This document shows positions 45,726 through 62,579 of a stretch of 64,000 nt of DNA, piece by piece. Location: assembly GCA_017871115.1 (NCBI GenBank), contig JAFCIZ010000006.1, positions 2,790,001 to 2,854,000 on the forward strand, in the 5' to 3' direction. Source of the DNA: Cunninghamella blakesleeana. Taxonomy: Eukaryota > Mucoromycota > Mucoromycetes > Mucorales > Cunninghamellaceae. The notes under the pieces are model-generated. The model was not told the DNA's origin and made no database searches. It saw only the letters and a program-made list of their open reading frames with translations. The first letter of the stretch is position 1; every line of letters begins with the position of its first letter. The position numbers and the translations under genes are program-made.

Positions 45726-45929
45726 ATGGAAAAGACATTATTTTGTTTGTTATTTTTACTTTATATTACTATTGTAATTGCAAGTCCAGTCTCAGATTGC
45801 CTTTGTGATGGAACGTATGAACCTGTCTGTGGTAGAGACCAAATAGTATATGGTAATCCATGTATGGCCAAATGTAACGGTGTTGAAGTTTGCGGACCTG
45901 CAACGAATGAAACATGTGAAGTTTGTTAA
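45726..45929 (+). CDS. Small secreted Kazal-type protease inhibitor-like protein
   Basis: A single exon of 67 residues. Residues 1-20 are a clean signal peptide (MEKTLFCLLFLLYITIVIAS). The mature part is one Kazal-like domain: CLCDGTYEPVCGRDQIVYGN, then PCMAKCNGVEVC, with the typical Y.PVCG...Y.N.C...C core. A short Cys-containing tail (GPATNETCEVC) brings the mature total to eight Cys against six in a classical domain. Kazal domains inhibit serine proteases through the loop before Y.PVCG; here that loop is short (LCDGTYEP), so a target cannot be predicted. Such proteins are common in oomycetes and animals and less usual in fungi. The gene stands alone in a gene-poor region with no neighbour on its strand for kilobases. 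Confidence 0.85.
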   Translation: MEKTLFCLLFLLYITIVIASPVSDCLCDGTYEPVCGRDQIVYGNPCMAKCNGVEVCGPATNETCEVC

Positions 45930-46305
45930 AGAATAACAAATTTCTTTTCTTTAAAATATACTAAATTTTCATTTTTTATTTACTTAATGACTATATTTAT
46001 TTACTATCTGTTTTTTTTAATTAATCCAAACGTATATTAACCAGTTTTTTTTTAATAATTATTTTAAAATAAAATGAGCCATTTTTTACACTATTTTAAA
46101 TTTGATTATGGTATAACATAAGAACAAATAGAATTGTATTTTTATTTTTTATTTTTTGCTAATTCACTTGTTGCTTAAACTCATCATTAAGTATAATAAT
46201 AGTAGTAACAAAATTACAGTAATATTTTAAGGAAAAACAAATAAATAGAAAGTAATTACAATAACAGGGTATTCTTTTGCTTTTATTATTACCAATATAT
46301 AAATA
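45930..46305. other. Convergent intergenic, Kazal gene / DOP1
   Basis: About 375 bp of A/T-rich 3' flanking DNA of two convergent genes. No inverted repeat or gene stands out. Confidence 0.6.
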
Positions 46306-49300
46306 TTAATCGGTACGCATATCACCTTCTAGAAGATCTTGTAGCAACAAGCTTTCAATAAAAGGTATATCTGGTTTAGCCAACATATAAGAGGATTGAT
46401 AAACGTATAAATGTATATGTTCAATAAAGAAAGAAAGTTGTACAATAGATCCAATGCTATGCATGGTAAGCATAGGTCGCCTTAATTCACCTGCTGACGG
46501 TAGGGATGATGTTGATACTCTATTGTTTCCTTGATAAGATATTTTGCTAAATTGGTTATTATGATTTTCTTCCAACATAAATGTATTGCTACCATTATTA
46601 CTTATATCTCCAGTTGTTTTATCGATTTCTGATTGGTATTGATTATGAAGTGTATCACTAAGCTTATTCATCATAGATACTTGTCTTGTTTCTTCCCTTT
46701 TGATTACTGCATCCACAGTATCACTGATAAATATCCATTGATACCTAATAATAATAATAATAAAATAGAAAATGATTAATATTATTACTCTTATGAGTCA
46801 TCTCTATTTTATTTCTATTTTTATTTGATGAAATTACACTTGGAAGGAATCCATTTCCAGAGTACATAGTAGATCTAAAAATTTACATCCCGCTAATGCT
46901 ATCTGTGCTTCATCAGGTCGATCTAAACTTTCATTACTAATAAATGAATTAAATAATCGTATCTAAATAAATGAGCAGGAAGAGGTAGTAGTAATAATAA
47001 TAGTAATAATTAGTAAAAGTAATTAGATAATAAATTTAATAAATAAAAAATGTGTTTCTTCTTTTCTTACCATTTCAGATATTAAGACTGGCCAAAAGTG
47101 AATTAAATGTTTCTGAGAAAACCGTATCAAGATAATTCTTAAACAAAGATATATTTCAACATGAATCATTTCACTATGGTCTAATTTTAATAATTCTACC
47201 ATTTTCTCTTGAATAGTAGGCAATTGTGGCACATATTGATCAATACTACCAGCAAATATCACAAAGGAAACCCGACGTAAATGTAATGCACGTTGCCATG
47301 TTTCTTGATCTTTGTTGGTGAAAAACGCACTATTGGAAGGTGAGGTGGTAATTCTACCCATTAATTCCGTAAATCTCTCCTTTTCAAGACTAAATACGGT
47401 TGATAAAATAGTACTCCATTTATGTGCCGTTGTACTGGTCATATAAAAAAATCGGTGATCCGTAAAGACTTCCCATACTTCTTTTCTCCATGTTTTATAA
47501 GTAAATGGCATTTTGGACATTTCTACTAATTGATCAATAATGACAGCACCGCCATGAAGTATATGAAGTGAGCTTGAATTGTTGCTATTTTGTTGATGAC
47601 TGGTGGTAGAACTGGAAGAGGTGGATAATGATATTTGTGATGACATGAATCTTTTCCCTTGGAGTAGAGGTAAACTTGACATAGGTTGGCGTGATCTCAA
47701 ATGTGGTCCAATAATATAATACACTAAATTATTTAATAATGAATTGATTTTATCTTGGTCTCCGAGTATATGACGTAAATTAGGTATAACATGAGTGGCT
47801 ATATAGTGATTGATTTGAAGAATCATATAATCTTCTCTTAATTTCCAGCTAGCTTTTTTCTCTAAATCTGATATATTACTTGTTGATAAGTTGGGGGTAT
47901 GAGTATCGTTACCACTATTATTATTGTTGGGACTACTATTATTATTATTAGCGTTGTTCATATTGTAGTGATTATATTGACTATATAATGATAAGTGCTC
48001 CATTGAAGAATTAGCTGTATCAGTAAAGAGAGTATGAATAGTGGATGGATAATTTGAAGTAGTGGAAGAGATGGTAGAATATGTATCATTTTGTTGTTCT
48101 TCATCATAAACATTAGTACGCCGTGACCATAAACTTTGATCAAATGATTTCCCAGCTATTAAAATGCAATAATCTACACATCTTTGATAAAGGTCTTGTC
48201 CTTCTTTACGTGCCTTTTTATCATCCGAATATGATATAAATCTATCTAGTACAGTAGTCATAAACCGTAATAAACCAGGTAAAATGGTTTTATATGTAGA
48301 TGCTTGTGAGAGATAATCTTTAACAAATGGGCTAATAGATGGCCATAGGGCTGATAATGTTTCTGGTCTAATGACTTCTTGACAGTATATTTCTGTAAAT
48401 CGTAATATAGATGTGTCCGTTCTGAAATAATATATGTATACAAATTAGAAAAATAAAAAATTAAAATTAAAATTAAAATTAAATATAGAAAATAAACTAA
48501 AATGATGGCGACTTACAATTTACCAGCACGCATGATATGTCGTTTACGATGTGTTTGCATACCAGGTGTTCTTTGACGTATGCTTTCTAAGAGTTTAGTC
48601 ATTATTTGTTGAGGTGAAATCGATGGAATGTTAGTCATTACTTCAATAACAATTAATTCAAATTGATCAGTGGTTGCCTTAAAAAAGAAAAAGGAAAAAA
48701 AAAAAGAATTGTATATAAATGTATATTAAAGAAAAGATCGTTGCAATCTATTTTTTTTTTTTTTTTTTTTTAAAAAAAAAAGGCACTAAAGAAATTATCA
48801 ATGTCTATACCTCATATTCTAATGCTATTGGATTTTCAATAAAAAAGATTTCCACAAAACCCTCAATCACATCAATAGGACAATATTCATATAGTCGTTC
48901 CAAAGTGTACTCTAACCTTGCTTTAACATGATCAGCAGCATAAGCAAATGACTGTAAGACTGCTTCTTTCTTTGCATTCCCCATAATGTTGACTGTATCT
49001 TGATTCCAATTAGGTCTTCGAAAAACTCTCCAAACATCCAATAATATATGTAAAATGACAGGTAAATGAGATAATAAGACGTTGCGAGGTTTATATTTAT
49101 CATTATTAGATGAATGTTGATGCTGATTCATAGCATTAGTATTTGTTGAAGTAGCAGTCAGACTATTATTACTGTTATTATTGGTATTGATTTTATTCGT
49201 ATGGATAGGTGGATAACCAGGTTGTTGCATCATTAATTGTGCCATTCCCCACAATTCATCATGATTCTCAACATGTGGTAATATAAAACCTGTATTAAGA

Positions 49301-52300
49301 GAGTTTTTCATGGGAAGAGAACCATCTGGATCTCTTATTATTGTTGTAGACCAATCATCACTCATACTTTTTTCTGTTAATCCATATCTTAAAAGCTTTT
49401 CCAGTCCATTTAAAAATATAAGAATATCGGTTTCAGGCCCACCTATTACAGCACCACTTTCTTGAATTAATGGTTGGGTTATTGACGTTGATGAAGATGA
49501 AGAAGTAGAAAATGAATGTTCAAATTTATCATGGTCATAGCCGGTAGCTGTTGCTGTTAAATGCCAATCTTCATTAATGGATGGTGTTGATGTTGTTTTA
49601 TCTGCTGTTGCTCCATGCATTAATAAACGAACAGTGGCGTTGCATAAATTAACCTGCTCACTGAGACATATAAGGATAGGTACTATGATTTGGCGAAATC
49701 CATGTTTTACATAAGGTAAGGTTACAAGCACAAAATCAATCCAATGTTGAAGAACGGATCGATTACTAGGTGTATGAAATGCATCAATAACACACTTTAC
49801 ATATAAATTTGCGGTTGATTGTGCTAATAAAAGTGCAGCAACTTCATCACTTTGGGTTTGATAATTAGAATGATGATGCAATCTTGAAGATGAAGATGAA
49901 GAATGAGTTGTGTGGTTTTCACTTCCGAATAAAGAAGTATAACCGATTGATGTTTGCCGTCGGTGATGCCGTTTATTATTTGTTTTTGGCGAATGAGAAG
50001 GAGATAATGTATTATTGTTGCTATCACCATTATTTAATTTTGATCCTTGTGCTACTGCCCCTGTAATTGCCATTGTCGCATGTAATAAATGTAATAATTT
50101 TTGTTGAATATCTAGGTCTCCAGATGAAATGCAAAATAATAATTTTCTAATCACACTTTGCTGAATTAGTGATGTAATGTTCATATCAATATAATTCAAT
50201 TTTGAAATAATTAAATGCAATAATTCTGAGGCATGTAATTGAATTTGACGAACTGAATTTACCATTCTTAGTTGAAGTTTATCACATGGTTCTGATTCTA
50301 AAAATCTATCCGAAATAATTAATATGTATATATAAATAATTAGCTATATTAAATAATTATAATATTTATTTATTTCATATTATTGATTTTGATTTTTTGT
50401 TTACCTAATTGCAATGTGTACTAATAATTCCAAAAAATCTAGTGAAGGATGATCTAAAATGATATTTTAATAAATAAATTAATTATAATGCATGAATATG
50501 ATTTATATAACAAATATAATGATAATGATAGAAGTAATTATATTTACCATTTGTTGATATACCAAGACCGGATTCTATTAACAAAGGCATAGGGCCAGTA
50601 TTACCCACTGTATAGTTTTTACATGCTTCAAGAACACCAACACCACCGAATTCAACAAGAGATATCAATGTTGTAAACATATAATCAACAATATCCATAT
50701 CAAAAGATCGCATATAAAGAAAATATTCTATATTAACTTCTTGATCGTTAGATGACAATGGGTAAACAGATTGATAGACTAACGGTATATTTTTTTTTGC
50801 TGAACGCCGAACGATGTATTGATTTAATAATGTAGTAATAAAAGGTTCCATAAGACGGGCATAGCTTTTCAAATGACATCGAATCCATGTTTCACCTGCA
50901 CGTCGATTTAAAGGCATTGTTCCATCTTTAAGTAAATCTAGCATTAAAAACATTGGTCGTGAAAAAACTGTTGATGCTTCTACCATGTTTTCAGAGAGTT
51001 CCCAAAAGGTACCAAACTTTTCGTAATTGATCATTCTTTCATTATCATTTGAAATAATTAAATAATTAGCCACAATGGATTCAACATGGTGTTGTATAGA
51101 GATATCTGTTAATAACCAAATCAATTCCACAGTCCTCATATGAAGTAACTTAGTAGAGGGTGCCAAAAATAACCATAACTATTTATATGAATAAAAATAA
51201 AGTAAAAATAAATTAGTGAAAACATTATATTGATACATATGTATTTATAAGTATATAAATAAAATATTGTATAGTTTTTTTTTTTTTTTTTTTTTTACAA
51301 CTTACTTTATCTAAAATTTTATTGGTATTTTCTTTCTTTTTTAAACTCGAGCCACTTAAAAACCTTTGTTGTTTTATTAATTGACTAAGAGTATCTAATC
51401 CAATATCTACTATACCAAATTCCTTACTTTGTTGACAACATTTAAATAGAGCTTGTGTAACATCGTCTTTAAGTTGCTGATCACAGTCAATGATACTATT
51501 CATGCTGTTTATTTGTTTTTGATCCACATGTTTTGCTATCATGGATAAAACTTGGCAAGTTCTATGTAATACTCTTTCCAATTGGGTACCAATATTAGAT
51601 AATCGTTTTCCATCAACACCAACATCTACACCGCCAGAATTTATATTTTCAGGAATGACTATGTAGCTATCCACTAATTCCACCAAAAATTGGATAATGT
51701 TTTTCAAAAGTTCTTTTGTTAAAATAGTCCCACGAATAGGTCCAAAAGCTGGTCTAATAATGGCCGTTATCATATCTTTATCATCTAAAACACTGGTTAT
51801 ACCTTGGTTGGTCAAATCACCTTCATCTTCCTCATTTTTATTAGTATGAGTCATGTCATTGGTGAGACTTACTGTTGATGTTGTTGCTGTCGTAATAGCC
51901 AATGCTGTCTCCAAGTGTTCGCCATCACCCTTATTGTTTATATCATTGTTTCCCGTTACATCGTTCTTTGCAATTCCATAAAATTCTCTTGCATATTCTA
52001 ATACATCCATTCCTGTTTGAAACTCCTTTTGAGTGTGCTGAGAATTTTCATCTAAAGCTGTATTGTGTTGTCGATCTACAAATATGGAATCGGGAAGTTG
52101 GTATAAAATAATCGTCATCACTTCAAGACATTGGATAATTTGCGGAAGTATATCGGAAAATGATACGTGTCTTATCGATTTCTATTAATAAAAATGAAAG
52201 AGTGAGAAAAAAGAATAATGATATAAAAAATCAATATAGATTACTTCATAATAAATCATCAACTACTATTATAATTATGTATGTTTTTATTACCTTTAAT

Positions 52301-53972
52301 TTTTTTGTCATTGCAGCTAATACTAATGGTAGATGGAAGTGTTTAATTTCTTCATCAGTGAGTTTGAAGGATTTTAAGGTATATTCAATCAATTTTAATC
52401 CTTTCTGTGGATAATCTACCCCTGGACCAGCAGACTTGGGCGATGTAGGGAAAGTTTGATCAATGATATTAAATAGTTTTTTCCAAATCAAATAGGGTTC
52501 TACTATTTCCATCCACATATTAGCCGTTTGTAATATCTAATTTATTAAAAATATTATATAATTAATTTAGTAAAAGGTTAATTAAATTTTTATATATTCA
52601 TATTTATATATCTATATTATCATTATATTATTATTATTACCTCCTGTTCTATAGATTCATGTTTTGAGTATCCTTGAAGACTTAATAAAGAATCTGTAAA
52701 AACATTACTAACAATGGGTTGACCAATTTCCCATTTATCCATAAGTGAGATCAATATTTTATATGGTTTTTGAGCATCCAGTATATAAGTTGGCGTTTGT
52801 GAATTCTGATAATGATAGACATCTCGTGATATAAAAAATAAATGACGTATAGCTTGTGTAGCCGCTTTTTCAGCGTAAAGGTGAAAATATTTTAATTGAT
52901 TTTGTGAAGAAGAATCTGATCCTAATAACCACGCATATAATCGTCGATTTAGTGACATATCTTTTCTTAAAACAATAGATAATGCTGACTTCATTAATAT
53001 AACCAAATCTTCATGTCCCAATGTTCTATATATAATACATAAAGAAAATAAAAGTAAGGTATATGATGTATAAGAGTTTTTTAGATGTTATTTTAGTTAC
53101 CTATGTTGTAACGGGTAATTTTGTACCAATAATTCCAATATACCACGTTGTACAAGAAGTTGATGATCCATTAGAGTAGCTGAAAAGGCACGAACCATTA
53201 AACCCAAGTTTTCAGGACCACCTAAAACAAGGGCTACATCTTCTTTATTTGTAATTTTTGGTAATCGTAACAGTAAATAATTCAAACATGGTGACCGTAA
53301 ATTTGTATCATTGATCATAATAAGCCAAATGCATGAATAAAAAAAAGGTAAGTCTACCACATTTGTTAATCGATCCAACATAGATACTACTTTATGAAAT
53401 CCTTCGCTTCCTTCTTCTTCTAAAGCTGGTAATAAAGCAATGATATATCCACGTATAGCTGGTCTTAATTTAGCTCCAAGAGGATAAAAATACTTTTCGA
53501 AAATATTTAGTAGTTGGGGCTATATATATATATATATGTATATATTAAAAAATAATAATAATATTTATGAGTATAGCAATTCGATAACATACAAATATAT
53601 ATATACATATAATATCTTTCATTTTCACTTTATATTTATATATTACCTTAACATGAGTGGCTGCATATTGTACAAAAGGAAACAAACCGAGTGACCATAA
53701 AGGTAAGTCTTCGGCAAGTTGTTCTTTCTATTTAATCATAAAATAAAAAAATGAAGAATGGATATACAGAGTATAATGAAAAGATGAATTATTTTTTTAA
53801 AAAAAGATTAAAATAAAACTTACACCAATCGTTTCCAATATATAAGCATAAACTTCCAAAGTTTTTTGATGTACACCAGCTGGGAATCCAGGATTAAGGC
53901 ACTGTGCCAATCTTTTAGAGACAATTTGTTTATGAGGTATTGTTTTGAATTGTGGGTATGCTTGAAAAGACT

Positions 53973-54004
<32 letters not shown>

Positions 54005-54240
54005 GGAACCAGAATATGTATATATTATATTAGAATGCCTATTTTTTTTTTTTTTTATTTTATTTTAAATAAAAAATATACATCCAGTTTCATATATGTA
54101 TTTAGCATTACTTTTAGTAACTTTCCAAGAAAAGATATAATATCGGCCCATTCGTTGACAGCATCAAAAGACTGAAGATTACGTTCTATTAATTGTACAT
54201 ATTTTTTAAACCTAGGATCTGTTTGTTCTTTTTCTGGCAT
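46306..54240 (-). CDS. DOP1: Dopey-family protein Dop1
   Basis: About fourteen exons read leftward from ATG 54240 (MPEKEQTDPRFKKYVQLIER) to the TAA at 46306, for roughly 2,150-2,200 residues. The N-terminal Dopey domain is clear: FDAVNEWADIISFLGKLLK, HKQIVSKRLAQCLNPGFPAG, VHQKTLEVYAYILE, LPLWSLGLFPFVQYA, LRPAIRGYIIALLPALE and SLNRRLYAWLLGSD. Alpha-solenoid repeats continue to a C-terminal block (RRPMLTMHSIGS, IEHIHLYVYQSSYMLAKPDI). Dop1 works with Mon2 and the flippase Neo1 in endosome-to-Golgi recycling. Compared with yeast Dop1 (about 1,700 residues) it carries several Asn/Ser/Thr-rich inserts, for example near 47900-48090, 49090-49200 and 49480-49600. Introns hold T21A10 and T20A11 tracts. 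Intron borders were not all checked individually. Confidence 0.92.
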
Positions 54241-54574
54241 AGTATCCTCTTTAATAAAATCGATTTATTTATTCTTTTTTTACAATACGCTATTTCCTCT
54301 CCTTTTTATTATAAATTTATTTAACCGTATCAAAAATATAAAATGTATATTTTATATAAGTATAAAAGAAAAATATAGAGCAAATTTAAAAAAAGAGAGA
54401 AAAGAAAGAAAAAGAAACATAAAATTTTAAAAAATTAAAACGTGTTAACAACCAAAAAAATTATCGGAATTTAAAATTTTAAAATATGCCAAAAAAAATA
54501 TGCTTTAACAAAATTTATTAATGTATTTATAATGGGCGATATTAAAGTATAAATTATAAAGAAATATATATAGT
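54241..54574. other. Intergenic between the UBP12-type gene and DOP1
   Basis: About 330 bp between two tandem minus-strand genes, holding the DOP1 promoter. TCGGAATTTAAAATTTT at 54464-54480 is close to the GCGGAATTT words elsewhere, about 225 bp from the DOP1 ATG. CGTGTTAACA lies beside it. No gene. Confidence 0.5.
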
Positions 54575-59070
<4,496 letters not shown>

Positions 59071-60282
59071 CTTGTCTAGAATTTTGGCGGTTTAAAATAA
59101 AAAAAAGTAAAAAAAGAATAGAAAGAAAAAAGATTCAAATTTTATACGTAAATATATGAATATATATATATGAATATATATATATATATATAATATAATA
59201 ATAATAAAAAAAAGAGAAAGAAAAAGAAAAAAAGAGAGAAAAAATTTGAATTTAAAAAAAAAAATGGGCGGGGTCATTTTTTAAACATCGCCAAAAAAAA
59301 TTTCGACTCGAAGTTTTGGGATAGACTGAATGCATAGCAAAAACCCAAAGCCAAATGCGGAATTTTAATTTTTTATTCGCTCCTATTCAATTTTTCTTCC
59401 TTTTTCCTATTCCACTTTTTTAAAAAAAATATGCTTACATAGTTATACTTTCGTATAACAATGTAAGATCAAATTTCTTTGAAAGTACTTCTACAAAACA
59501 ATACATATGTTGAAATTAGTGCTAAAAAAATAAAATTTCATTTCAGATTAAGGAAGCTAGAAATTCTCTTAGTAAGTAGAACGTTAAATAATAGTAATTT
59601 TAAAAACAAAAATAACAATTGTAATAGTAATATAAGATGTAGCATAAATTAAATTCTTACCATAGCTTTATTCATTTATTTTCATATATATTTTAGTTAA
59701 ATATATATCTCATCTTCTATTCGATCATAAAATAAAAAGTTTAATCTGTGCAAAACAATGAATTGAATAAAATAAAGGTAGTAATACCTCCAACCAAATT
59801 TGCAATTATTTTGAACATATTAAATATAATATTTTACGCGTTTTTTTTAAATATATATATATGCGTATATATATATTATTGGTACACTTATTTAATTATA
59901 GATTTTTTTTAACTTTCTTTCGTTTTATTTTATTTTAGCAGCTTCAGAGGTGGAAGATCGATAAGAATTGAAGGAATCACAGAAAAATTCAAATATTACG
60001 TCATGCAAAAAGCGTATTAAAAATAGCCAATATGATCCTGAGGGGGCTATAATCGAAAATCAGTAGCAAACTTTGCCTAGACCACAATAATACACATCAA
60101 GATCTGCGCAAAATGATTTTTGACAATTATTATGTTATAGCAACTCGAAAGATCGCACTATATCTGACAATCTCTCTTCAACCTGATAATAAACGCCTTT
60201 TATGAAAAGTATTGCAAATTTAATAAATCATATTAGAAAGTAGCCATTAATTTTTCATTATTTAGCAGCTTTAAAATTTTGA
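59071..60282. other. Intergenic, about 1.2 kb, upstream of the UBP12-type gene
   Basis: Probable promoter with GCGGAATTTTAATTT at 59357. A GC-richer stretch at about 59938-60190 contains protein-like words such as AASEVEDR and NQYDPEGAIIENQ in different frames with stops. It may be an eroded 5' part of the pseudogene that follows. ACGCGT at 59836. No intact gene. Confidence 0.45.
59357..59365 (+). promoter_or_regulatory. GCGGAATTT word before the UBP12-type gene
   Basis: Exact match to the words at 493-501 and 20222-20230, here extended to TGCGGAATTTTAATTT. It lies 287 bp upstream of ATG 59070. Confidence 0.35.
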
Positions 60283-61417
60283 ACCTTTGGGAAGGAACAG
60301 TTAACACATTACTCGTAGGATACACCGGGTAATTTAATAATTCAGGATGATATGGAAGGTTTTGGAAGATTGACTTGTAATGATAATCTTAATGTTGTTA
60401 AGTTACATATTAATGGCATTATCACTATTATTAGGAGCATGGTTATTCATTCTTCTATATATCTTCTTGGTAAATTAGTTACTAAAATAAATATTGTATT
60501 ATATTCTGAAATAAAGGTTGGAAATGAGTTCTTCTATAGAGAAGACATTTCGTGTAGTGGATTAATTATTATTAGTGAAAGTTTAATCTGTAAAAATAAT
60601 TTAGCTATTTTAACAATATTATGGGAAGCAGTAGTTTGATTATAGATGGTAATATCAAGACAGATGATACTTACAACAACTTAGGAACCAAGAGCTCAGG
60701 ATCTACAGTTAATTTGAGTGTTACAACCGTTAATCAAAAATGAAATCTTGTTATATTTAAATAAAGTTTATAAAAATATACATATACATATGAGGATATT
60801 TATACGCTTGAAGATACAATTACCAATATTAATGTTATGACTAGTACTAATATTAACAAAGACTTGAATCTTAACATGGAACCAATGATCACTGGTGAAG
60901 CTAAAGTTAACCTGCTGCCAATTTTTCTATCAATTTTGAATCAAACAATCTTTTACAAAGCTTTCTTAATTTCATCATCCGACTAGTTACGGGTGGCAAG
61001 ATGACAAACCAAGAATTATTTATCTCAAAAAATGCAATAGTGAGGTTCTATTCAATATATTTCACTTTTTTTATTGAAGGAAAGATTACATGGTACCAAA
61101 ATCAAAAAATATTCAACATTTTACACTTCATCTGCGTTAGTAGGATTGGCCTAGAAACTAGTGCTATTATCCATAATTGTATTGTTGAACATTTTAAATA
61201 TCGTTTCAAATCCTACACCAATTCTTTCATAGAAGAAAGTAAAATGTAAGCGAAATAAATAATGATAATAATGATAATAATAAATATTTATTTTCATTTT
61301 CATTTCAATTTTTATTTTGTTTATAAAACACAAAAACCAGTTAAATGCATTTACAAAGTATATACATATAGGACTTTTTATCATGTGACTACAAATCTAC
61401 TTGGACAACAGTTTTGG

Positions 61418-61450
<33 letters not shown>

Positions 61451-61590
61451 AACTCTGTGTAAATAGTACCATTTAAAATAATAACTTTGGCTCCAAACTG
61501 ACCATTATTAAAAGCCAATTGCCCAATGTACACGTTAGTATTGAAAATTTATTAAGTATTTTAAGGGAATATAAACAACATGGAGATAAA
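60283..61590 (+). pseudogene. Decayed repeat-rich (beta-helix-like) surface protein
   Basis: Coding-like text continues across three reading frames. Frame of 60352: DTPGNLIIQDDMEGFGRL, NDNLNVVKLHINGIITII, VIHSSIYLLGKLVTK and EDISCSGLIIISESLIC, open to 60639 but with TAG at 60316. Frame of 60621: GSSSLIIDGNIKTDDTYNNL and STVNLSVTTVNQ to 60743; then INKDLNLNMEPMITGEAKVN from about 60849. Frame of 60914: AANFSINFESNNLLQSFLNF on through 61249. A further piece (GSKLTIIKSQLPNVHVSIEN) begins near 61489 after a 31-base poly-A. The short N-G-x-I/L-turn periodicity is like parallel beta-helix or adhesin repeats. At least two frameshifts and a stop show it is dead. Family not identified. Confidence 0.55.
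61418..61448. repeat. Poly-A tract of 31 inside the decayed gene
   Basis: Uninterrupted 31 A between two coding-like fragments of the pseudogene. Either an expanded slippage tract or the tail of an inserted retroposed copy; no target-site duplication was recognised. Confidence 0.85.
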
Positions 61591-61591
61591 T

Positions 61592-61616
61592 AGCACATTA
61601 TGACTAATAATGTGCT
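61592..61616. repeat. Perfect 10-bp inverted repeat, 5-nt loop
   Basis: AGCACATTAT at 61592-61601, loop GACTA, ATAATGTGCT at 61607-61616. Immediately downstream of the pseudogene. May be a hairpin remnant of a transcript end or of a small element. Confidence 0.8.
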
Positions 61617-62196
61617 TATTGCAGTTAGGAAAAAATGATGTAAAGGTATAACAAATGAAATTGACAGAGCAGAGCGGCGATTCAGTAGATAAAATAAATA
61701 AAAAATAAGTGAACAATTGAAAAAGTTTTATAACGATATAAAAGCTGAAATTAGTACTATTTCAACAAATTTAAATAGAAAAGCTAAAGTTTTATTGAAT
61801 TACTTAATATTTTCACAAGGAAAAAAATCGAAATTTCAAGGAAGAAAAAAGGACAGTAATACATCAGCTATAATGAAAGTTTTTGCTCTAGACCATAGAC
61901 CAATTTTACGATTCCTATATTAAAATTCTTTCATTTGCTTCCTTACTACGATATTATCAAAAAGCATGCAGCTATCAATTATATAATTTCATGATTATAT
62001 TATAACAGGTTGATAATTAGTATAAGTAGGGTTATTTGTATAATGGGTTCAACTAGATTAATAGTAGTACACAGTTATTTTTTTGAAACTTTTCATTTAA
62101 AAACGTTAAACTAAAAAAAAGCAACAATTTATAAAAATAAAATAGTTCATTATATTTTATTTTTTAAAAAGACACTAAAATTAATACTAATATTCA

Positions 62197-62231
<35 letters not shown>

Positions 62232-62579
62232 TTCTTCATATTTGATCTGCGCATAGTAATGTCGGGATTTATTGCATAAGCTTACAATTTTTTTTACAAT
62301 TTTTTTTTTATTCAAATTTTTTTCCTCTCTTTCACTTTTTTAAGCATATATTTATAAAGGTATAAATAATAAAATTCAATTTAATAATACTATATTTTTT
62401 ATTTTATTATCACTATTCCTTTTTTTTAAAATTAATAAATAAATATATAATACTGACAATTTATTTACTCTTTCTCTCCTATTTTTTTCCTCCATTTAAC
62501 ATACTATTTATTTAGTATAGAGCTATTACTAGTTTATTTTTTACGAACTGTTTTAATATTATTAATATCGTATTGAAAC
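61617..62579. other. Intergenic upstream of the UFD4-type gene
   Basis: About 960 bp. The open frame at 61717-61923 (KKFYNDIKAEISTISTNLNR at its start) is weakly protein-like and could be the far end of the decayed gene. TCGGGATTTATTGC at about 62262, near match to the GCGGAATTT words, is 318 bp from the next ATG. (ATT)n at about 62201-62231. No intact gene. Confidence 0.45.

Noticed and set aside
46306..54240. Reading DOP1 as an exportin or importin
   Set aside because: The helical repeats look similar, but N-terminal blocks such as CLNPGFPAGVHQKTLEVY and RRLYAWLLG are Dopey-specific.
59836..59841. ACGCGT boxes as a set of G1/S control sites (also 2171, 39952, 44668)
   Set aside because: Four copies in 64 kb is near what base composition predicts, and three are not close to a start. 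Only the copy before the HP1-family gene is kept, at low confidence.
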